From: Chlorocebus sabaeus | Lineage: Eukaryota; Chordata; Mammalia; Primates; Cercopithecidae | Assembly (NCBI RefSeq): GCF_047675955.1 | Contig: NC_132904.1 | Coordinates: forward strand, 80,915,447-80,979,446 | DNA: 64,000 nt | Reading direction: 5' to 3' | In this document: positions 11,584-21,172 of the stretch, in pieces | Layout of the letters: the number at the start of each line of letters is the position of its first letter | Position numbering within the stretch: the first letter of the stretch is position 1 | The notes under the pieces: model-generated | What the model was told of the DNA's origin: nothing | Database searches by the model: none | Seen by the model: the letters and a program-made list of their open reading frames with translations, nothing else | Position numbers and translations under genes: made by a program

Positions 11584-12264
11584 TTTTTTTTTTTTTTTTT
11601 TTTTTAAGTTGTGGTAAAAAACACAAAACATAAGATCTACCCTCTTAAATTTTTAAATGTACAATATAGTGCTTTTAACTGTAAGTACAAAGTTGTAAAA
11701 CAGATCTCTACCACTTTTTCACCATGCGTGATTAAAAGTCTATACCCATTGAACAACAAAATCCCATTTCCTCCTCCCCCAGCCCCTAACAGCCACCATT
11801 CCACTTTCTACTTCTTTGAGTTTGACTAGTTCAGATATTTCTTATAAGCAGAGTAATACCATATTTGTCCTTCTATAGCCTATTCCACTTAGTATATTGT
11901 CTTTAGGATTTACCCTTGTTGTAGCATATGATAGGATTTCCTTCTTTTTTTTATGGTTGAATATTCTGTTGTATGCATATACTATATTTTGTTTACCCCT
12001 TCATTCATCAATGGACATTTAGGTTGTTTCTACCTCTCGGCTATTGTGAATAATACTCAATGAACATGAGAGTACAAATCTATTTTCCAGATCTTGATAT
12101 CAATTCTTTTGAATAAACATTCAAAAGTGGGATTGTTGAATTATATGGAAGGTCTATTTTTCACTCTTTGAGGAACCTGCATACTGTTTCCTATAGCAAC
12201 TGCACATTTTACATCTCCCAAAACAGAGCACAGGATTTCCAATTTCCCCACATCCTCAACAACA

Positions 12265-12278
12265 TTTTTTTGTTGTTG

Positions 12279-12314
<36 letters not shown>

Positions 12315-12316
12315 GG
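12265..12316. repeat. (TTTTC)n / poly-T tract inside L1M
   Basis: tgttgttgttttc is followed by four ttttc units and a T16 run. It is a local simple-repeat expansion within the L1M ORF2 region, absent from the L1 consensus, and probably arose by slippage. Confidence 0.9.
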
Positions 12317-13793
12317 TAATGGTAATTCTGACAGGTGTGAGGTGATACCTCATTGTGATTGAAATTCACATTTCCAAGATGATTAGTGAGGTTGAGTATC
12401 TTTTCATATACCAAATGGCTATTTGTTTAACTTCTTTGGAAAAATATCTATTCAGGTCCTTTCCCATTTTTAATCAGGATGTTTGTTTTTTGGCTACTGA
12501 GTTGTAGGAGTATCTTATCTATTTTAGATATTAAGCCCTCATCAAGTATATACTGTACAAATATTTTATCCCATTGTGTAGGTTACCTTTTCACTCTCTT
12601 TATTGTTTCTTTTGCTCTGTAGAAGTGTTTTAGTCTGAGGTAGTACCACTTGTCTATTTTTGTATTGGTTTCCTGTGGTTTTGTTGTCATATCCAAGAAA
12701 TCACAGTAAAGACCACTGTTGTATAGCCTTTTTCTTTATATTTTTATCCAGGAGTTTTATAGTTTTAGATCTTACTTTCAGGTCTTTATTTTGAGTTGAT
12801 TTTTGTGGGTGGTATAAGATAATTTAATTCTTTTGCATATAAGTATTCTGTTTCCCAACATTATTTGTTAAAAGAGACTCTTCTTTCCCCATGTATAGGC
12901 TTGGCATCTCTGTAAAAGATCATTTGATTTTTATCTGTGTGGGTTTATTTCTGAGCTCTCTATTCTATTTCATTAATTTGTATGTCCAGTTTAGTGCCAT
13001 ACTGACTTGATTACCGTTGTTTTGTAATATATTTTAAAATCAGGAGGTATTAAGTTTTCAGATTTATTCTCCCTTCTCAAGATTGTTTTGGCTATTTGGG
13101 GTCCTTTGTGGTTCCATATGATTTTTTTTTTTTAATTTTCCTATAACAAATACCATTGAGATTTTGATAGTGGTTACAATGAATGTGTAACTTATTTTGA
13201 GTAATATGGACATTTTAGCAATATTATCTTTCAATCCATGAACATAGGATATCTTTACATTTATTTGTGTCTTTCATTCCTTTCAACAATATTTGGTAGT
13301 TTTTAGTGAACAAATCTTTCATCTGTTAAGTTTGTTCCTCAATATTTTATTCAACTTGATAGCATTGTAAATGGGATTGCTCTCTTAATTTATTTTCAGA
13401 TATTTTACTATTAGTGTATAGAAACACAACTAATTTTTGTATATTGATTTTGTATCCTATAACTTTGTTGAATTTTTAAATTAAGCTCCAGATTTTTTGT
13501 ATGTACAATCTTCAGAATTTTCTACATATACGATCATATTATCTGTGAACAAATATAATTTTACTTCTTCCTTTCCAGTTAAGGTTTATTTTATTTTTTT
13601 TTCCTTGCCTATTTACTTTGGCTATTACTTCCAGTACTATGTTGAATAGAATGGTGAGAGTGAACATCCTTGTTCCTAATTTTAGAGGAAAGCTTTCAGT
13701 TTTTCACCATTGAGTATGGTGTTTAGATTAGGACTTTTCATATATGATTTTTATATTATAAGGTAATTTTCTTATATTCCTAATTTGTTGAGG

Positions 13794-14032
13794 TTTTTTT
13801 TTTTAATTTAATTATTATACTTTAAGTTCTAGGGTACATGTACACAACATGAAGGTTTGTTACATAGGTATATATGTGCCATGTTGGTTTGCTGCACCCA
13901 TCAACTTGTCATTCACATTAGGTATTTCTCCTAACGCTATTCTTTCCCCACCCCTCCACCCCCCAGCAGGCCCCAGTATATGATGTTCCCCTTTCTGTGT
14001 CCATGTGTTCTCATTGTTCAACTTCCACTTAC
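13794..14032 (-). mobile_element. L1P 3' end nested in L1M
   Basis: Minus-strand primate L1 3' UTR. A T-run is followed by ttatactttaagttctaggg, tacacaacatgaaggtttgt, gtgccatgttggtttgctgc and the C-rich cacccctccaccccccagc block. It is cut at about 14032 by 5' truncation in the region just downstream of the ORF2 stop. L1M sequence resumes at gtttttctaaatgaaataaag. It is younger than its host element. Confidence 0.9.
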
Positions 14033-15702
14033 GTTTTTCTAAATGAAATAAAGGTGCCAATTTTGTCAACTGCTTTTTCTGCATCTATTGATATAATTTC
14101 ATTATTTGTACCCTTCATTCTTTTAATGTGAATTATCCAATTGATTAAATGTCATATGTTGAACCATTCTTGCATTTCAGAAATAAATTCCACTTGGCCA
14201 TGGTATATGATCTTTTCAATGTGCCATTAAATTTCATTTGCTATTATTTTGTTGAGAATTTTTGCATCTATATTCATTGACAATATTGGTGTGTAGTAGT
14301 ATTTCTGTGATTTTTTTTTTTTTCTAGTTTTAGCAGTAGGGTAATCCTGGCCTCATAAAATGAGTTTTGAATTGTTCCTTCCCCTTCAATATTTTGGAAG
14401 AGTTTGAGAAAGACTGCCATTAATTCCTTTTTAAGTGTTTGATAGAATTTACCAGTGAAGCAATCTGGTCCTGGGCTTTCCTTTGTGGGGAAGCTTTTGA
14501 TTACTAATTTAATCTGCTTATTGTTTAGAGGTCTATATAAATTTTTAACTTATGATTCAGTTTTGGAAGGTTATATATTTCTAGGAATTTGTTCATTTCA
14601 TCTAGGTTATCTAACTTTTCATACAAGTGTTCCCAGTACTCTTATAGTACTTTTTATTTCCATATAACCAGTAGTAACATAACTTCTTTCATTTTAACAA
14701 ATTTTAACTATTTGAGTCTTCTTTTTTTTATTGGTTAATCTAGCTAGAGCTTTACCAATTTTGTTGATGTTTTAAAATATGTAACTCTTAGTTTCATTGA
14801 TTTTTTCTTTTAATTTTATTCTTTATTTTTTTCTCTAATTATTTTCTTTCTTCTGCTAACTTTGTGCTTAGTTTGTCTTCCTTTTTCCAGTTGCTTGAAA
14901 TGTAGAATTAGGTTGTTTATTTGAGATCTTTCTTCCTTTTAAATGTAACTGTATATTCATACAAACTTTCCTTTTAGTACTATTTTTATGGTATCCCATA
15001 AGTTTTGGTATGCTGTGCTTTTATTTTCATTTGTCTGAAGACATTTTCTAATTTCCCTTTTGATTTCTTCTTTGCCTATTGGTTAAGAGTGAGTTGTTTA
15101 ATTTCCTCATGTGTAAATTTTCCAGTTTCTCTTTAGCCATTAATTTCTAGTTTTATTTCATTGTAGTTGGAAAATATATTTGGCATGATTTCCATCTTCT
15201 TAAATTTGTTAAGACTAGTTTTGAGACCTAATATGTCATCTATCCTGGAAAATGTTCCATGTGTGCTTCAGAATAATGTGTATTCTACTGCTGTTAGCTG
15301 GCATGTTCTGTATATGTTAGGTCCATTTCATCTATAATGCCATTCAAGTCTTCTGTTTCCTTATCAATCTTCTGTCTGGATACTCTGTCCATTATTGAAA
15401 GAAGAGTATTACAATCCCCTAATAATATTGACTTGTTCTTTATTTTTCTTTAATTCTGTCGATGTCTGTTTTATATATTTGGGTGCTCTGATGTTGGTGA
15501 ATATATATTTAACACTGTTATATTTTCTTGAATTAAGTCTTCTATCATTATATAATGTCCTTCTTTGTATTTTTTTGACATTTTTTACCTACAGTTTATT
15601 ACCATTTTCTTGGATATTTTTCTATCCTTTCACTTTCAGACTTCCAGCCAATGTATGTCATTAAGTTAACATAAGTCTTATAGACAAAATATAATGAGAA
15701 TC

Positions 15703-15992
15703 TTTTTCTTTTCGTTGTTTTTTGTTTGTTTGTTTGTTTGTTTTTGAGATGGAGTCTCGCTCTGTCACCCAGGCTAGAGTGCAGTGGTGCAATCTTGGCT
15801 CACTTCAACCTCTGTCTCCCAGGTAGCAGGGATTACAGGCACATACCACCATGCCCAGCTAATTTTTGTACTTTAAGTAGAGGCAGGTTTCACCATGTTG
15901 GCGAGGCTGGTCTCGAACTCCTGACTTCATGTGATCCACCCGCCTGAGCCTCCCAAAGTGCTGGGATTACAGTTGTGAGACACTGCCCAGCC
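15703..15992 (-). mobile_element. Alu SINE with internal deletion, nested in L1M
   Basis: Minus-strand Alu starting with a (TTTG)n-modified poly-T (15717-15743) and ending gacactgcccagcc. About 30 bp around the ttcaagcgattctcctgcct segment is missing, so ctgtctcccaggtagcaggg runs directly on. The TSD gagaatc lies at 15696-15702 and 15993-15999. L1M sequence continues on both sides. Confidence 0.93.
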
Positions 15993-16440
15993 GAGAATCC
16001 TATTTTTAAAATCACTTAGCTATTCTATCTTTTGATTGGAAAGTTTAATCTATTTACATTTAAAGTAATTATATGTATTGATAAGGAAGGACTTATTATT
16101 GCCATTTTGTTAATAGTTTTCTGTTTTGTATCTTTTTTGTCCCTCTTTTTCTCTCTTGTTGCTTTTGATTTCTTTCTCATTTTCTTTTGCATATCTTCTA
16201 TTGTTATAGTTTTGTGGTTACCGTGGAGCTTACGTAAGACATCTTACAGTTATAATAATCTATTTTAAGCTGATAATAACTTAACTTCAATTGCATACAA
16301 ATACTCTACTCTTTTACTCTTCCCCCCACATGCACACTTTATGTTTTTTAATATTATGTTTCCATTAACATATTTTTTAGTTATAGTTATTTTTATACTT
16401 TTGTCTTTTAACTTCGTTAGTTCTTAACACAGTAACTGTA

Positions 16441-16805
16441 GTACTAAACCCTGGGCTTTGTGAATGAGGCATAAATATGCTCTTGTCCAAGCCTTAATCA
16501 TCTTGAAAGTTAGCTTATTCAGCTGTATTGATTTAAATGGTGGGATGGCTTTTGGGATGGTAATACACGTAACATCCTGGGTGTGTTGTTTCCAAGTGTC
16601 TGTTTCCCCCACTCTTCCCATTCTAGATCCTCTACTGATTCTTTCCTGGTTGCCAAAAGCAGAAAAGGTAGTGTAGGAGAGTGTGAAGGCCCTAGAAAGG
16701 GCATAGGCATGTACTATCCCTTGCCCACTACACTAAGTTTTATGAGGGAGAAAATGTATGAATAATGATATGGGTAAAAATAACAGTATGGTAATGAGTC
16801 ATAAG
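16441..16805. other. No recognised feature
   Basis: About 365 bp beyond the L1M end. It has small overlapping frames on both strands (60-70 codons) but no motif, start context or repeat signature I can use. Confidence 0.45.
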
Positions 16806-16893
16806 TGAAAAAAGAAAGAGGGGAAAGTGAAGAGGAAAAAAAGAAGGAAGGAAGGAAAGAAGAGCAAGAAGAAGAAAAGAAAGGAAGGAGGGA
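16806..16893 (+). repeat. GA-rich low-complexity tract, (GGAA)n-like
   Basis: Almost pure purine stretch built from gaaa, ggaa and gaag units, including aaggaaggaaggaaagaaga. No flanking SINE. Confidence 0.92.
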
Positions 16894-17444
16894 ATGGTCA
16901 CAAACTGAGGAAATAAATCTCTTTAAAAAGATAATTAAAACACATGGTAGGGTTTAATACACAAAACCAAAATGAAATAAATATAAATGGTCATTTCTTT
17001 TACTACCACACAGTCTTGGACACACCACTGAGGCCTCCTTGAAGTAGAGTGCCTGGCTTTTAGAGCTGTCATACTCAGAATTTGTGAAGCAATCATAAAA
17101 TGGAATCAGTTTTTCTTCAGTTTAAATTTTGCAAGTTCTTATTTTTCTAATGAATAACTTGTAATAGATATTTTCCAAATTTATCAAACGGTTTAAAAAA
17201 AAGTCTGGGTTAAAAATAAACCAGAGTCTGACTTGCCATTGTAATTCATCTACAAATTGGAGTAAAGGCAGGTTATGGATTAATATAAATTACAGGTCCT
17301 CTTTCATCTAAATGATCTCTTTTCCTTAGAGACCTAACATTTTGGTAAAGTTTAGCCTAGTTGGCTGTGCTTTAGCCAGTACATTTCCAATTCACATTTA
17401 ATTAACCATCTTCTCCTCTGTGCTTACATTATTTCGCTTTTGTA
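16894..17444. other. No recognised feature
   Basis: About 550 bp of AT-rich sequence, no repeat or gene recognised. Confidence 0.5.
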
Positions 17445-17550
17445 TTTGTTCATTTTATTCAATATCTATTTACTGAGTGCCTAGTTTGTATCAGGAACTA
17501 TGCTAAGGATGATGTAGTGAACTTTCTGCAGGGCAGAAAGACTTTGAATA
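17445..17550 (-). mobile_element. L2 LINE 3' fragment
   Basis: Reverse-complement L2 terminus: ttcattttattcaatatcta, then tactgagtgcctagtttgta, caggaactatgctaaggatg. This follows the common order attgagcacctactatgtgccagg…ctaggc. Confidence 0.65.
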
Positions 17551-17649
17551 AACAAGTGTGCTGAGTGATTAAATTGAGATGTACAGAAACAACATGCAGG
17601 ATATCCCTTGCTATCGAACTTGTTCCATTAAGGTGAGTTATATAATTAC

Positions 17650-17790
17650 ATGTGGGCACAATTGTCCTTCCTATTACTAGATTGTAAGCTCCTCAAGGGC
17701 AAGAACTATACTTTATTTGTAAACTTATCCTCTTTCCCATTATTTCACAATATAATTATTATTTCTCAGTAAATACTTGAATTGAACTTG
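17650..17790 (+). mobile_element. L2 LINE 3' fragment
   Basis: Plus-strand L2 terminus with the diagnostic agattgtaagctcctcaagg followed by gcaagaactata and, after a diverged section, cagtaaatacttgaattgaa. Confidence 0.75.
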
Positions 17791-17822
17791 GAAAATGTGG
17801 GACTTTGGTTTAGGAAAGATGC

Positions 17823-18201
17823 TGATATGGTTTGGCTATGTATGTCTCCACCCAAATCTCATCTTGAATTGTTGTTCCCATAATCCCCACATGTTGTGGG
17901 AGGGACCTGGTGGGAGGTAGCTGAATCATGGGAGCAGTTACTTTCATACTGTCCTTGTGATAGTGAGTGAGTTCTCATGAGATCTGACAGTTTTTTAAGG
18001 GGGTTTCCCACTTTGCTCAGCATTCCTTTCTCCTGCTGCCATGTGAAGAAGGGCATGCTTGCTACCCCTTCTTCCATGATTATAAGTTTACTGAAGCCTC
18101 CCTAGCCATACAGAACTGTGAGTCAATTAAGCTTATTTCCTTTATAAATTACCCAGTCTTAGGCAGTTCTTTATAGCAATGTGAAAACAGACTAAGATAC
18201 A
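17823..18201 (+). mobile_element. Solo LTR of a MaLR element (THE1/MSTA type)
   Basis: Complete LTR in plus orientation from tgatatggtttggctatg through ccacccaaatctcatcttga, tgttgtgggagggacctgg, gtgaagaagggcatgcttg, gaactgtgagtcaattaagc and ttataaattacccagtctta to gaaaacagactaagataca. These are hallmark strings of THE1/MST LTRs from the non-autonomous ERVL-MaLR group. No internal sequence follows, so it is a solo LTR left by recombination. A clean 5-bp TSD is not visible (gatgc on the left; gatac lies at the right only if the last bases are assigned differently). Confidence 0.92.
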
Positions 18202-18204
18202 CCT

Positions 18205-18310
18205 TTAGTTCCAACTCTTCCATTGACTAGTTGTCTCATTTTGGACAAGTCACAAGTGCCCATTTAAGGGCTCAGAACATTTTCATTGTCGCATAAATAT
18301 TTGAAGGCTA
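18205..18310 (+). mobile_element. MIR fragment
   Basis: ttccaactcttccattgact, then agttgtctcattttggacaa and gtcac match the MIR core order (ctctgccacttactagctgtgtgaccttgggcaag). The right part is degraded. Confidence 0.5.
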
Positions 18311-18419
18311 ATGGAATTTGCTTCTCCTGTGAAACACTGTTTTCTATGTTTGTGCATAATGTGATAAAGCTTTGTACAACATTTATGCACCTCTTTTTTT
18401 CCTGGTCATAATGGACAAG

Positions 18420-18650
18420 GTATGAGCTTCAGAGTAAAACTTCTGTGTTCCCAACCCAACTCTGACCATTATTAGCTATGAACTTGGGCAAGTCACTTAA
18501 TCTCTCTGTGCCTCTGTTTCCTCATTTATAAAGTAAGTTTTCACACCAATCTCATAGAATTGTTGTGAAAATAACATAAGCTGATTTCTATAAAGTACTT
18601 AGCACCTTACCTGGCACATAATTATGCTCAATAATACCTATTTATGCATT
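18420..18650 (+). mobile_element. MIR SINE, near complete
   Basis: Plus-strand MIR with all landmarks: accattattagctatgaact, tgggcaagtcacttaatctc, tgtgcctctgtttcctcatt, tcatagaattgttgtgaaaa, taaagtacttagcacc and cctggcacataattatgctc. Confidence 0.9.
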
Positions 18651-18889
18651 TACCTGTCTGTCTATTGTCATCCCTCTCCCTATTTTAATTGTAATTTCCA
18701 GAGACTGACATTTAAAAATTCTGTAGTGCTTATGAACAGAGACTCAATAAAGGTCAGTTTATTTAAACTGAATGTCAGGAATCCATATTGGTCCTAAACT
18801 TATTTTCTCAAATTATATTTTGGGCAAGGCATTCTACTTCTGGGCTAGTTGCTAAATAAGATCACCACCATCACCAACATTATCTACAC

Positions 18890-19085
18890 TATAATGACTA
18901 CTTACAAAGTGTCTCAAGCATATGTACTCATTTTATCCCAGTAACCGTATATAATAAACATTGAGATGACAATTTAAGATATAGAATTAGGTTTAGAAAG
19001 ATTCTGTAGTTTTCCCATGGTCACAGCATTAGTAGGAGTGACATCAGGAATAAATTAAGGTCCATACAACACTGGAGCCATACAG
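18890..19085 (-). mobile_element. MIR SINE
   Basis: Minus-strand MIR: actacttacaaagtgtctca, gtactcattttatcccagta, then a gatttagaa-like section and ttttcccatggtcacagcat with agtaggagtgacatcaggaa. The order matches the reverse-complement MIR. Confidence 0.7.
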
Positions 19086-19159
19086 GAAAACCTGTGCAAA
19101 ATGACATCTCATTTTTGTGTAAGACTTTGGTTTTTTGAAAATACTGTTATATCCTTCGT

Positions 19160-19330
19160 TTCTCTACATCTTCACAATAGCCCCATATGGTAGTCAGGGC
19201 AGGGGGAAAAACTAAGGTCCACTACCATGAAATAATGTGTCTGAGGTCAAACAGCTGGTAAGTGATGTTGTTGAAACCAGAATTCAAAGCTCAGTGTTCA
19301 GTCCCAAATTTTTACACTATTTCATCCTGT
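19160..19330 (-). mobile_element. MIR SINE
   Basis: Minus-strand MIR: tctacatcttcacaatagcc, ccatatggtagtcaggg, gtgtctgaggtcaaacagct, ggtaagtgatgttgttgaaa and ccagaattcaaa. It lies directly beside the previous MIR in the same orientation. Confidence 0.75.
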
Positions 19331-19714
19331 TTTCCTACTCAGTACATTCCTGTTATTTCATTTCTAGGTATAAATATATGACATCTTTGCCATCAAAAAC
19401 TGGGCAAAAGATGAAGTACATTTAGTGAACCTAGAACATAGGTTTTTAAGTTTGGTGTCAGCATAAAATTTGCACTTGCCTTCTCTGTTCTTATTTGCAA
19501 ATCCTAAGGAAAGGACTGATCGGGATTTTGAGGGGTCTGATGGAAACGGTTTTCTAAACTTGAAAGGCTTAAATGAAAATAAAGTTTTTGCCTTAATTAT
19601 ATTTTCTCATACAAGTCCAGAAGCATCTGCAGTTTCTTGCAGCCACAAGCAAGAGGTTTGAATTTATGTATACTCCTTTCCTTTTGGCTGTAGGACAGCT
19701 TCAATCACAGCAGC
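19331..19714. other. No recognised feature
   Basis: About 380 bp between MIR copies. Nothing recognised. Confidence 0.5.
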
Positions 19715-19955
19715 TGCAGCTACCACTTATTGATCATCTACTATTAATGTGCCAAGAAACTTACAGAATTAGAACTAATTTTTGTAATAGTCCTGAAAGG
19801 CAATGTTATTATTCCCATTTCTGGGGTAAAGAAATTGAGGTTCAGAGAAACTAAGTAATTGCTAAAGGTCATGCAGCTATTAAATAGCAAAGTTGCAATT
19901 CAAATTTAAGTCAGAATCCAAATCCTGATACTTCCCACTTCACCATGTTATTTCT
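19715..19955 (-). mobile_element. MIR SINE, near complete
   Basis: Minus-strand MIR: cttattgatcatctactatt, aatgtgccaagaaactt, atagtcctgaaaggcaatgt, tattattcccatttctgggg, aattgaggttcagagaaact, aaaggtcatgcagctattaa. It is one of a cluster of five MIRs between 18.2 and 20.0 kb. Confidence 0.9.
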
Positions 19956-19957
19956 CT

Positions 19958-20000
19958 CAAAAAAATTAAAAAACGAAAAATAAAAAAATAAAAGTTATAC
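19958..20000. repeat. A-rich low-complexity tract
   Basis: tctcaaaaaaattaaaaaac and following aaaaataaaaaaataaaag. It could be the decayed tail of an old retroposon, but no body is recognisable. Confidence 0.7.
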
Positions 20001-20065
20001 AAACGAATCTTCTACCTTTCCTTTGGTGATGTAAGTACTTTAAATATTAATCTCTGAGTCAAACT

Positions 20066-20104
20066 TGGTGGAGGAGGTGGGGTGGCGGGGTGGGTGGTGG
20101 TGGG
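20066..20104 (+). other. Potential G-quadruplex motif
   Basis: G-runs of 4, 4, 3 and 3 at 20079-20082, 20087-20090, 20092-20094 and 20102-20104, with loops of 4, 1 and 7 bases, satisfy the usual G3+N1-7 rule on the plus strand. Its function is unknown. Confidence 0.75.
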
Positions 20105-20219
20105 AAACAAATTCTAACTTTATAAAATGCCCATGTTGGTGAGAAGGCCAAACAGAAATGCAGTTGTCAATCACATCGGGGTGGAGTTTTTTACCACCTG
20201 ATAGTTAGTATTCATTTCT

Positions 20220-20277
20220 GGGCTAAATGAAATGTGGTATTATACACTGGGCTAAATGAAATGTGGTATTATACACT
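20220..20277 (+). repeat. Perfect 29-bp tandem duplication
   Basis: Two identical 29-bp copies (20220-20248 and 20249-20277), each beginning gggctaaatgaaatgtggta and ending tatacact. Identity is 100 percent, so the duplication is recent or homogenised. Confidence 0.97.
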
Positions 20278-20697
20278 CCAGTACCAAAGTGCCTTCTGTG
20301 AGATCTTTCAAAGAAATCTTTATTTTAGATCTCACTCATAAGCCAATAAAACATAAATTGCAAACTACCTGTGTATTAGTTTCTGAAAAATTGGTGTTGG
20401 GTCCAAGACATCCCAGTTGGAGCCCAGGAACTGCCACTGAAAAACACAGCTGAGAGGATTCACCTGGTGCAAATCTATTAGCACACAGCTAACAATAAAA
20501 TATTTTCTTTTCTGCAGAAAGGTCATTTATTTCATCCTCAGAATATGTTCCTTTGGTGTAATTTGTACAGAAAAGGGTATGCATCACTTTATGTGCAATT
20601 TCCTAAGTAATCATCTGTTAGTAAAGAAAAGCTGAAAATCAATTATCTGATATTTTTTCCTCTCTTATCTACAACTTCCAAGTGAAGACAACAGTAT
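20278..20697. other. No recognised feature
   Basis: About 420 bp, AT-rich. No repeat or gene recognised. Confidence 0.5.
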
Positions 20698-20706
20698 TGC
20701 TTGCCC

Positions 20707-21026
20707 TTTTTTTTTTTTTTTTAATTAATTAATTTATTTTTTTGAGATGGAGTCTCGTACTATCGCCCTGGCTGGAGTGCAGTGGCACGATCTTGGCTCA
20801 CTGTAACCTCCACCTCCCCGGTTCACGCCATTCTCCTGCCTCACTCAGCCTCTTGAGTAGCTGGAGCTACAGGTGCTCGCCACCATGCCCGGCTAATCTT
20901 TTGTATTTTTAGTAGAGACGGGGATTCACCATGTTAGCCAGGATAGTCTCGATCCTGACCTCATAATCCACCCGCCTCGGCCTCCGAAAGTGCTGGGATT
21001 ACAGGCGTGAACCAGCAAGCCCGGCC
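20707..21026 (-). mobile_element. Alu SINE, AluY-type
   Basis: Full-length minus-strand Alu: T18 run, an attaattaatttattttttt-like tail variant, gagatggagtctcgtactat, gttcacgccattctcctgcc (AluY/Sc-type) and gtgaaccagcaagcccggcc. It sits between a short direct repeat and another Alu, so it appears to have inserted in the poly-A tail of the Alu at 21027-21163. Confidence 0.95.
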
Positions 21027-21163
21027 TTTTTTTTTTTTTTTTTTTTTCTGAGACTGAGTATCGTTCTGTCACCCAGGCTGGAGTGCAGTGGCACAATCTC
21101 GGCTCACTATAACCTCGGCCTCCCAAAGTGCTGAGATTAAAGGCATGAGCTGCCGAGCCTGGC
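21027..21163 (-). mobile_element. Alu SINE with large internal deletion
   Basis: T21 run, then ctgagactgagtatcgttct and the start of the right monomer. After ctcactataacctc it jumps to ggcctcccaaagtgctgaga and the left-monomer end. Roughly half the element is missing. tgcttgccc at 20698-20706 and tgcttgtcc at 21164-21172 look like the TSD of this older Alu, now spread apart by the nested AluY. Confidence 0.88.
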
Positions 21164-21172
21164 TGCTTGTCC

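Larger units (their letters stand above)
11584..16440 (-). mobile_element. Ancient L1M LINE, minus strand, with two nested insertions
   Basis: A T-run at 11584-11605 marks the L1 3' end. The sequence then follows reverse-complement L1 order: 3' UTR (ccccagcccctaacagccacc), ORF2 C-terminal region (ggtgaggtgatacctcat at about 12335, atatccaagaaatcac at about 12690), reverse transcriptase region (ggtcctgggctttcctttg at about 14466), endonuclease region and beyond (ttttaagctgataataactt near 16263). It is interrupted by a younger L1P (13794-14032) and an Alu (15703-15992). All ORF2 frames are destroyed by stops and indels. Divergence and 3' UTR type suggest an L1MA/L1MB-like age. The end near 16440 is approximate. 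Confidence 0.88.

Noticed and set aside
17823..18201. Possible full endogenous retrovirus
   Set aside because: Only one LTR is present. No gag, pol or second LTR in the flanks.
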